DNA of 64,000 nucleotides from Nocardiopsis ganjiahuensis DSM 45031 (GTDB taxonomy: Bacteria > Actinomycetota > Actinomycetes > Streptosporangiales > Streptosporangiaceae). The stretch is from positions 1-64,000 of the forward strand of contig NZ_ANBA01000028.1 of the NCBI RefSeq assembly GCF_000341085.1, written 5' to 3'. This document shows positions 58,165 through 64,000 of this stretch, in pieces. The first letter of the stretch is position 1. The number at the start of each line of letters is the position of its first letter. A program made the position numbers and the translations under genes. The notes beneath the pieces were generated by a model. The model did no database searches. It was not told the DNA's origin and saw only the letters and a list, made by a program, of their open reading frames with translations.

Positions 58165-60734
58165 GGGATCATCCCGTGCAGGGCGGTGCGATCGACCTTG
58201 CCGACCGGTGTCTCCGGCAGGCGGGAGACGGGCGTGATCCTGATCGGCCCGGCGAACGCTCCGGCCAGCTCACGCGGGTCGTGGTCACCGGCCCCCGGCT
58301 CAACGACCACGAAGGCGTGCGCGGTCCTCCCGGCGAACACCACCTTCACCCGGCGGAACTTGCCCGAGCACAACAGGATGTTCTCCACCTGGCGGCTGGT
58401 GAAGCTCCGGCCGTTGACCTCGGTCACCTCACAGATCCCGTCCTGGCGCAGGAGACGGCCACTCACGTGCAGACGTCCGTGAGCGTCGACCCAGCCGATG
58501 TCACCGGTGTCGGTCCATCGCGACTCCCTCGGCTCCGAACCGACGTATCCCACCATGGAGGTCGGTGTGCTCACCCAGACGCGCCCCTGGCTCCCGCTGG
58601 GCAGGGTCCGGCCCAGCGGATCACGGACGGAGATCTCGGTACCGGGCAAGGGCATGCCGACACAGTCGGGGGCCTCCGCGTCGGCGGCGGCGGTGAAGCA
58701 CGAAAGGAGCACCTCACTCAGTCCGTACCCCTGGGCCAGGGGGCGCAGGAAAGTCCGCTCGAAGTCGTCGCGCAGCGCGGGGAGGACGGGGTCGTCCCCG
58801 CAGATGCTGACCGTCCACCGGGACAACCGGAGGCCGGTGTCGCCGGTGCGTTCACGCTCTCGCCACTCCTCGACCAAGGAGTGGAAGTGTGTGGGCACGC
58901 CGACCGCGTGCGTCACCCGGGTCCTCGACAGGGTCTCCAGACCCGTCCAGTGCGCCGGGGGGAGCACGACGGCGCAGCCCGCGTACAGCGCCGAGGGCAG
59001 CACTATCCCCGAGGCGAAGGCGTGGTACAGCGGAAGGAAGAGGGCGACCCTCTCGCTTCCGTCCAGCCCGACGGCGTCGGCTGTGGAGCGGCCGCTCGCC
59101 GGCAGGGAGCCGGCCGGATGCTGGACCAGCTTGGGCCGACCGGTCGTGCCCGAGGTCGCGAAGGCACAGCCCCCGGCGTGGGGGGAGAGCACCGACGGAT
59201 CGAGGTGGCCCCGAGGGGGCTCATGCGCTCGCAGCGTCAGGGTGGGGCCCCACACCGGTGGCGGAGCCGCGTCTTCGGGCAGGAGGAGGACATTCGCACC
59301 GGCGCGAAGCGCCGCCAGGAAGGTGACCACGGAAGCGGAGTCGTGGGCCATGGCCAGGGCCACACGGGTTCCCGAGGCGATCCCCTGTTCCTCGAGGAGA
59401 CGGGCGCGTTCATGGACCTCGCGGGCCAGTTCGGTGTAGGTGAGTACCGTGTCCGCGTTCACGATCGCGGGCCCGTCGGGCCGGTGCCGCGCCGCGTGGA
59501 GGATCACCCCGTCGAGGCTCCGGGGGTCCGGACGCGGTGTCGTGGTCGCACGGCCGCCGCCCGCCTTCGCCCTCGCCGGTTTCCGCGCGTCACCGTTGCG
59601 GCTCCCGAAGTCGTGTTCCAGGGCGTAGGACCACACACGGGTTCCGTAGTCCTTCAGCTTCGGGGGGTGGAGGCCGGTGGCGCGGATCGTCGCCGTGTTG
59701 TCGAACTCGGGCACCCCGGTGTCGAGGAAGGGCAGATAGGTCGAGATGAGCCGCGCCGTGCGCTTCAACCGTGACGAGGCCAGGCCGGGGGGAGCGGACT
59801 CGGCCCGTGCGATCAGCTCAGGCGGGAAGAACCGCAGGTCGAGACCGCTGTGTTGGCCTTGGTGCGCACCCACTGCGGCCCGCACGCTTTCGTAGACCTC
59901 CCGGACGCTCGGTGCCCCCGCGCCCGCGGTGACGTGGAACGTCTCCCCCGGCGGCGCGTCCGCCAGCGCGGTCATGGCCCTGGCGACGTAGTCCGAGGGA
60001 ACGATGTCCAGTCTGTGCCCGGGTGTGGCCGGGACGAAGGGGAGTGTCCCCCTGGCGTAGGAGCGGACGAAGTTGTATACGGTGTCGAATCCGAAAGCCC
60101 TGCCTGTCCTCGACGAACCGACGATAATCGATGGGCGGTAGATGAGGAAGGGTATTTCTGATTCACGTATGAGCTGTTCGGCGTGCGCCTTCGAACGCTC
60201 GTAGGTGTTCCTGAACCGCTCGCCCAGGTCTGCCGGAACGGGTTCGGCCACGGGTTTTCTTGTTGTGGCGACATACGCGGTAGAAACGTAGTGGAGAACT
60301 CGAAGGGATCCGTCCTCCCGAAGTTTGCGGCAGGAATGGACAAGATTGTTCACAGTTTCGACATTGGCTTCCCTGGCCTGCTCCGCCGACATGGAGAAAG
60401 AGATGTTCGAAGCGAGGGAGTACAGGTCTTCCACGCCTTCGAGCAGGGAGGATCCCAGGCTGTCGAGCCCGAGGTCACGTTGCGTCAGATCGACGCGTGC
60501 GTAGGAGATGCGTGATCTGTCGAGGTCGCTCAAGGGTCCGAGGGACCAGTCCACGGCCTCGTCCAGGCGCGCCCGCAGGTGCCCTTCCGAATCCGCCCGG
60601 GCCATGAGTAAGAACTTTGTTTCCCTGTATTCGTGAAACATGGTGGATAAAAGTTCACGACCAAGGTGGCCGGTGACGCCGATGATCGCCACGCTCCGCG
60701 GGGGCCGCGAAACAGCTTCAGGGGGGTTGCGCAT
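58161..60734 (-). CDS. Reductase-adenylation fusion enzyme (R-A order, no carrier domain)
   Basis: The product is 857 aa. Residues ~12-375 are an extended SDR/thioester-reductase-type domain: nucleotide loop GVTGHLG (19-25), FLLMARADSEGHLRARLD, STAYVAT, and the catalytic YERSK (Tyr 178, Lys 182). An Ala/Lys/Pro linker (~380-402) leads to an ANL adenylation domain: TSGTTGRPK (527-535), FLPLYHAFASGI, GYGLSEVL (669-676), TDTGDIGWVD (741-750) and the C-terminal PVGKVDR with Lys 846. Carboxylic acid reductases and NRPS-like reductases have the order A-T-R; here it is R-A with no visible carrier site. It might activate and reduce a carboxylic acid, or make an adenylate used by another partner. It is divergent from an MFS exporter. 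No siblings of a larger biosynthetic cluster are seen. Confidence 0.88.
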   Translation of the reverse strand: MRNPPEAVSRPPRSVAIIGVTGHLGRELLSTMFHEYRETKFLLMARADSEGHLRARLDEAVDWSLGPLSDLDRSRISYARVDLTQRDLGLDSLGSSLLEGVEDLYSLASNISFSMSAEQAREANVETVNNLVHSCRKLREDGSLRVLHYVSTAYVATTRKPVAEPVPADLGERFRNTYERSKAHAEQLIRESEIPFLIYRPSIIVGSSRTGRAFGFDTVYNFVRSYARGTLPFVPATPGHRLDIVPSDYVARAMTALADAPPGETFHVTAGAGAPSVREVYESVRAAVGAHQGQHSGLDLRFFPPELIARAESAPPGLASSRLKRTARLISTYLPFLDTGVPEFDNTATIRATGLHPPKLKDYGTRVWSYALEHDFGSRNGDARKPARAKAGGGRATTTPRPDPRSLDGVILHAARHRPDGPAIVNADTVLTYTELAREVHERARLLEEQGIASGTRVALAMAHDSASVVTFLAALRAGANVLLLPEDAAPPPVWGPTLTLRAHEPPRGHLDPSVLSPHAGGCAFATSGTTGRPKLVQHPAGSLPASGRSTADAVGLDGSERVALFLPLYHAFASGIVLPSALYAGCAVVLPPAHWTGLETLSRTRVTHAVGVPTHFHSLVEEWRERERTGDTGLRLSRWTVSICGDDPVLPALRDDFERTFLRPLAQGYGLSEVLLSCFTAAADAEAPDCVGMPLPGTEISVRDPLGRTLPSGSQGRVWVSTPTSMVGYVGSEPRESRWTDTGDIGWVDAHGRLHVSGRLLRQDGICEVTEVNGRSFTSRQVENILLCSGKFRRVKVVFAGRTAHAFVVVEPGAGDHDPRELAGAFAGPIRITPVSRLPETPVGKVDRTALHGMIP

Positions 60735-60740
60735 GGAGAT

Positions 60741-60769
60741 AAGTTAGGGATAGATTTTTCCCGTGTCAA
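60741..60769 (-). promoter_or_regulatory. Consensus sigma-70-like promoter, probably leaderless
   Basis: On the reverse strand TTGACA (60769-60764) and TAACTT (60746-60741) are exactly 17 nt apart. The expected start of transcription (~60734) coincides with the A of the ATG at 60734, and no SD precedes it. On the forward strand GTGTCA (60763-60768) and TATTCT (60786-60791), 17 nt apart, may serve the MFS gene, so the two -35 elements would overlap. Confidence 0.7.
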
Positions 60770-60809
60770 TGGGATGTGCACCGTTTATTCTTATTATCAA
60801 GGTAGTCGA

Positions 60810-62003
60810 ATGAAAGAAAAGGTCACCCCCAAGCGTGCGCTCGGGGCTGTTTTCATCACGGTCTTCGTCGACATGCTCGGGTTCGGAATGGTCGTTCCGA
60901 TCCTGCCGACCTACGCTCGTGAATTCGACGCCTCGCCCGCCACCATCGGCGTGCTCATCGCGAGCTACTCGCTGGCCCAGTTGTTGTTGGCACCGGTGGT
61001 CGGACGCGCCTCGGACCGCTGGGGCCGGGGTCCGGTCATCGCCGCCACGGCCGCGGGTGGCGCCGTCGCCTACCTGACGCTCGGCTTCGCGAGCACCCTG
61101 CTCCTGGTGTTCATCGGACGGATCCTGTCCGGGGCCTGCGCGGCGAGCACCGCCGCGGCCCAGGGCGTGGTGGCGGACGTGTTGCCCCCCGAACGCCGCG
61201 CGGGCGGGATGGCGGTCGTGGGTGGCGGGATCGGTCTGGGGATCGTGCTCGGGCCCGGGATCGCGTCACTGCTCGTGGCCTTGGGCGACGAGCGGCTTCC
61301 GTTCTTCGCGGCCGCGGGCTTGTGCCTGGTCAACATCGTCTGGGCGCTCGCGGCCCTGCCGCGTGGCACCGGGACCCCGAGCGGGGGGCTGGGGGTGCGG
61401 AGTCTGCGCGCCTTTCCCGGCCTGTTCCCCCTGCTCGCCCTCTCCGGCCTGATCATGGTGGGTTTTTCCATGATCGACTCCCAGTTCCCGCTCTTCACCG
61501 CGGACCGGCTGGGCTTCGCCGAGGTGGAGAACGGTCTGCTGTTCATGTACGTCGGGGTGCTCATCGTCCTGGTCCAGCTCACCGCCACCCGGTGGCTGTC
61601 GAGCAGGATCGGCGAGGTCACCCTGATCTCGGTGGGTGCGCTGGTGCTCGCCCTGGGGGCCCTCCTGGTTCCGTTCACCCAGGACTGGTGGCACGTGGCG
61701 CTGCCCGCCGCCCTGGTCGCCGCGGGCAACGCCACCTACGCGCCGACCACCATGGCCGCGCTCTCACGGGTCACTCCGCAGAACCGGCAGGGGGAGATCT
61801 TCGGGGTGTCGCAGTCCGTCAACGCCGGTGCCCGGGTCATCGGCCCGCTCCTCGGCGGCTGGCTGTTCCAGCAGTACGCCCCGTCCGCTCCCTACTTCGC
61901 GGCGGCCCTCGTCCTCGCCCTGGCGACCGTCGCGGCGTGGTCGATGCGCGGCGCGTCGAGATCCTGGTGGCGCACCGAAACGGTGTCCCCCACCGCCGGA
62001 TGA
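60810..62003 (+). CDS. MFS drug/metabolite exporter (DHA1 type)
   Basis: The product is 397 aa. ATG at 60810 follows AAGG by 7 nt. Twelve predicted membrane segments. MFS motif A is visible in loop 2-3 (GRASDRWGRGPV) and motif C in helix 5 (VVGGGIGLGIVLGPGIA), the signature of antiporters that export drugs. The N-terminal DMLGFGMVVPILPTYA segment fits the TetA/DHA1 subfamily. Divergence from the reductase-adenylation gene with overlapping promoters suggests it exports the product or protects against it. Confidence 0.92.
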   Translation: MKEKVTPKRALGAVFITVFVDMLGFGMVVPILPTYAREFDASPATIGVLIASYSLAQLLLAPVVGRASDRWGRGPVIAATAAGGAVAYLTLGFASTLLLVFIGRILSGACAASTAAAQGVVADVLPPERRAGGMAVVGGGIGLGIVLGPGIASLLVALGDERLPFFAAAGLCLVNIVWALAALPRGTGTPSGGLGVRSLRAFPGLFPLLALSGLIMVGFSMIDSQFPLFTADRLGFAEVENGLLFMYVGVLIVLVQLTATRWLSSRIGEVTLISVGALVLALGALLVPFTQDWWHVALPAALVAAGNATYAPTTMAALSRVTPQNRQGEIFGVSQSVNAGARVIGPLLGGWLFQQYAPSAPYFAAALVLALATVAAWSMRGASRSWWRTETVSPTAG

Positions 62004-62151
62004 CATCTGTCATCGGCCGAGTCGCGCGGATCGCGGTGCCGACCGGTGATTCGTGCGTCTGCCGAGCGCCCGGGCCCTCGACCCGGGTTCGAGGCACGAA
62101 CAGCGACGGCCGGCACCCCCGGAAGCACTCGTCCGGGCCCGGGTGCTCCGG

Positions 62152-62637
62152 TCAGCGCAGTTCGCGGGCGGCGGCCAGGCCCTTCTCGACGATGTCCCTG
62201 ATGAAGTACTCGCCGGGGTCGCGGGAGTCGCGCAGCAGGTCCAGCCCGGTCTCGTCGACCCACATGAACTCGGTGTGCTTGTCCGCCTCCAGGGTCGGGT
62301 CGGCCAGGTCGCCGTCCACCCGGACCAGGTAGTCCACCTCGCTGCGGGTGCGGCCGTCGCCCGGGTCCCAGTCCAACCGGTACAGCTCGGCCACCACCGC
62401 GGACAGCGTCCAGCCGGTCTCCTCGTGGACCTCGCGGGCCAGCGCCTGGAGCATGGTCTCGCCGTCCTCGACGTGACCGCCGACCACGTCCCAGCAGTTC
62501 GGGAACACCTTCCGGGTGGCCGACCGGCGCTGGGCGAACGCGTTCCCCCGGTCGTCGACGATCACGGCCCCGGCGACCCACATCCGGCCGTCGGCGGTGT
62601 CGGGGAACTCGATCCCCTCGGCGATCTCCACGTTCAC
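62152..62637 (-). CDS. Nudix hydrolase
   Basis: The product is 161 aa. GTG at 62637 follows AAGGAG by 7 nt; upstream open sequence belongs to another frame over tetR. The Nudix box is complete: GHVEDGETMLQALAREVHEETGW, with the REVHEE metal-binding core. The MWVAGAVIVDDRGNAFAQRRS segment is the preceding strand. It cleaves a nucleoside diphosphate linked to X; the substrate cannot be told. It lies 11 nt after the tetR stop, in the same operon. Confidence 0.9.
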   Translation of the reverse strand: MNVEIAEGIEFPDTADGRMWVAGAVIVDDRGNAFAQRRSATRKVFPNCWDVVGGHVEDGETMLQALAREVHEETGWTLSAVVAELYRLDWDPGDGRTRSEVDYLVRVDGDLADPTLEADKHTEFMWVDETGLDLLRDSRDPGEYFIRDIVEKGLAAARELR

Positions 62638-62648
62638 ACTGTTCTCCT

Positions 62649-63299
62649 TCACGGGGCTTGCCTGGGTTCGGTCCCGCGGCGGGGCAGGCGCAGGGTGAGC
62701 AGTCTGGCGCGCGGGGCGAGCGCTCCGGCCAGTTCGAACACGCCCTCGGTGCGGCTCTGGTCCTCGTCCAGCACCGAGAAGAGGTTGACCCCCAGGTAGA
62801 AGGTGATCGCCGCGTACGCGACCTCGCGTGCGGGAAGCAGCTTCCCCAGGGGCGAGCCCCCGAGCACACGATCCCATTCCCCCGCGATGAAGTCGATCCA
62901 GGGCTCTGAGCGCTGGTTGATCTCCGTGCGCAGCTCGGGTTTGGTGACCGCCGCCGCGACCAGCTCGGAGAACTCGGCGATGTAACCGCGTTCCAGGTCG
63001 ATCCGGTAGATGCGGGTGGCGACCTCCACGAGCTCCTCCAGGGTGCGGGCCTGCCCGGCGAGCTCCCGGTACATGGCCATGCGTTCCAGGCTGGAGCGGT
63101 CGAGGGCCGCGAGCAGCAGCTGGTCGACCCCGCCGAAGTGGTAGAAGACCAGCGCCGAGTTGGCCTCCGCCCGGGTGGCGATCGCCCGGGCCGACGCACC
63201 GGCGTACCCCTCCTCGCGCAGGATCTCGCTCGCCGCCGTGAGCAGGCGTTCCTTGGTGTCGGCACTGTTCCTGCGGCCTGCGCCGCCGCTCCTGGCCAT
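62649..63299 (-). CDS. TetR-family transcriptional regulator
   Basis: The product is 216 aa. The HTH spans residues ~15-60 (TKERLLTAASEILREEGYAGASARAIATRAEANSALVFYHFGGVDQLLLAAL), with the typical GYxxxSxRxIAxxA pattern. The ligand domain is a TetR C-terminal helical bundle (SELVAAAVTKPELRTEI; WDRVLGG; AYAAITFYLGVNLFSVL). A 26-bp palindrome at 63329-63354 lies 30 bp upstream, in the gap to the divergent membrane protein gene, so it likely represses itself and that gene. Confidence 0.92.
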   Translation of the reverse strand: MARSGGAGRRNSADTKERLLTAASEILREEGYAGASARAIATRAEANSALVFYHFGGVDQLLLAALDRSSLERMAMYRELAGQARTLEELVEVATRIYRIDLERGYIAEFSELVAAAVTKPELRTEINQRSEPWIDFIAGEWDRVLGGSPLGKLLPAREVAYAAITFYLGVNLFSVLDEDQSRTEGVFELAGALAPRARLLTLRLPRRGTEPRQAP

Positions 63300-63328
63300 G
63301 GTCCTCCCTCTGGGTCGGCCTTCATCAT

Positions 63329-63354
63329 ACGGTTTAATCGAGTGATTAAACCGT
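63329..63354. promoter_or_regulatory. TetR operator palindrome
   Basis: ACGGTTTAATC (63329-63339), GAGT, GATTAAACCGT (63344-63354) forms perfect 11-bp arms. A third half-site TTTAATC lies at 63359-63365. It is located between the divergent tetR and membrane-protein genes, the usual place for a TetR dimer site. Confidence 0.75.
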
Positions 63355-63416
63355 GTGCTTTAATCATGGCGTCAAGAAAGTTCGCGGGATCGTGCCACAG
63401 CAAGGAGCCCCCCACC

Positions 63417-64000
63417 GTGACGCAGCCACCCGAACCACCCGAACCCCGGGAACCGGCCGAGCCGACCGCGTCGGACCAGCCGTCCGAAGCCGACCGGCGA
63501 GCCGACCGGGAGGCCGCCGAGCGCTACGCCTCCGGCCGCCCGCTCAGGGACACCAGGGGGAGGCAGAGCGATCTCCCCAGGCCCACGCCCGCCCGGTGGA
63601 TCCTGGCCGGGGTGGTGCTCGCGGCCTTCGTCGGCCTGCTCGCCGTCCGGGTGACCAGGTTCGGCGGCCTCGACCAGACCGCCCTGTTCTACGTCGGACT
63701 GCCCGCACTCCTGGCCCTGCTCGTCGTCTTCGGCTGCCGAGCACGCAGCGCGGTCGGCGTCGCCATGGTCGTCACCACCCTCGGCCTGCTGCTGGCCGGG
63801 CCGCTGCTCGGCGAGGGCATGGTCTGCCTGGTCATCTCCGCGCCGCTCATCTACGGGATCACAGCCCTGGTCACCTGGTTGGGCGTCGCGCTGTTCCGGT
63901 CCGACCAGCGGCACCCGAACGCGCTGGTCGCGGTCCCGATCCTGTTCGCCCTCACCATGGAGGGGATCGGCGGGTTCTCGCTGCTGCCGCGCGAGGACAC
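63417..64000 (+). CDS. Multi-pass membrane protein, 3' end outside the window
   Basis: GTG at 63417 follows AAGGAG by 9 nt; 194 codons are visible with no stop. The N-terminal ~60 residues are Pro/Glu/Arg-rich and cytoplasmic. Membrane segments follow: WILAGVVLAAFVGLLAV, ALFYVGLPALLALLVVFGC, VGVAMVVTTLGLLLAGPLLG, VCLVISAPLIYGITALVTWLGVALF and ALVAVPILFALTM. It is divergent from tetR and shares the operator region, so it is probably TetR-controlled. Family not recognised. Confidence 0.8.
   Translation, partial: MTQPPEPPEPREPAEPTASDQPSEADRRADREAAERYASGRPLRDTRGRQSDLPRPTPARWILAGVVLAAFVGLLAVRVTRFGGLDQTALFYVGLPALLALLVVFGCRARSAVGVAMVVTTLGLLLAGPLLGEGMVCLVISAPLIYGITALVTWLGVALFRSDQRHPNALVAVPILFALTMEGIGGFSLLPRED

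Overview
The window is high-GC DNA, with short SD-led intergenic gaps, frequent GTG starts and many 1-4 nt stop/start overlaps. XRE/DUF397 pairs, a Tat-lipobox polyamine-binding protein and a type I-E CRISPR repeat all point to an actinobacterium. Gene content resembles Nocardiopsaceae and related Streptosporangiales, but this is inferred from protein families only; no rRNA or tRNA marker was seen.

Layout. (1) 1-11.3 kb is a siphovirus-type tail cassette: end of an unknown gene, an inverted membrane-protein gene, tape measure, Dit-like protein, large Gp37-like tip protein, unknown, holin-like protein, collagen-like fibre and a peptidoglycan-binding protein, closed by a strong terminator. No head, portal, terminase or integrase gene is visible. 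(2) 11.3-13.9 kb holds a small unknown gene, an XRE regulator, a Zn/HTH protein and a membrane protein, whose flanks share helically phased AAGTT boxes. (3) 14-19.4 kb is a reverse-strand pyrimidine/hydantoin catabolic operon (amidohydrolase, dihydropyrimidinase, LLM flavin/F420 oxidoreductase, NCS1 permease). (4) 19.6-23.5 kb has a DUF4352 surface protein, a flavodoxin-fold protein, a PH-like membrane protein, a tiny Zn-ribbon gene coupled to a 94-aa gene, and a NarL-type response regulator. (5) 23.6-32.5 kb is a polyamine uptake and catabolism locus (aminotransferase, aminobutyraldehyde dehydrogenase, PotABCD-type transporter, FAD amine oxidase). (6) 33.07-33.59 kb is a nine-repeat type I-E CRISPR array with no cas gene in view. 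It abuts a Fic gene flanked by inverted and direct repeats and followed by a truncated tyrosine recombinase. (7) 35.5-39.2 kb is an actinobacterial regulatory cluster (HATPase, XRE/DUF5753, two DUF397). (8) 39.3-45.8 kb holds the membrane spermidine synthase/DUF350/lipoprotein/DUF2617/DUF4178 operon, a rhodanese and three small membrane proteins. (9) 46.1-48.1 kb is a peptidoglycan amidase interrupted by a 371-residue homing-type intein. (10) 48.3-51.5 kb has the Nnr NAD(P)HX repair enzyme and a DAACS transporter. (11) 51.6-57.9 kb is a tandem run of six related multi-membrane DUF3592-like genes, two of them frame-disrupted. (12) 58.2-62.0 kb has an unusual reductase-adenylation fusion divergent from an MFS exporter, apparently expressed from a leaderless promoter. 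(13) 62.1-64.0 kb has a Nudix gene, a TetR regulator with a 26-bp palindromic operator, and a membrane protein running off the end.

Most novel-looking items: the reversed reductase-adenylation enzyme without a carrier domain plus its exporter, the amidase intein, the tandem DUF3592-like array with frameshifts, the Fic/att-like island beside the CRISPR array, and the phased AAGTT boxes.
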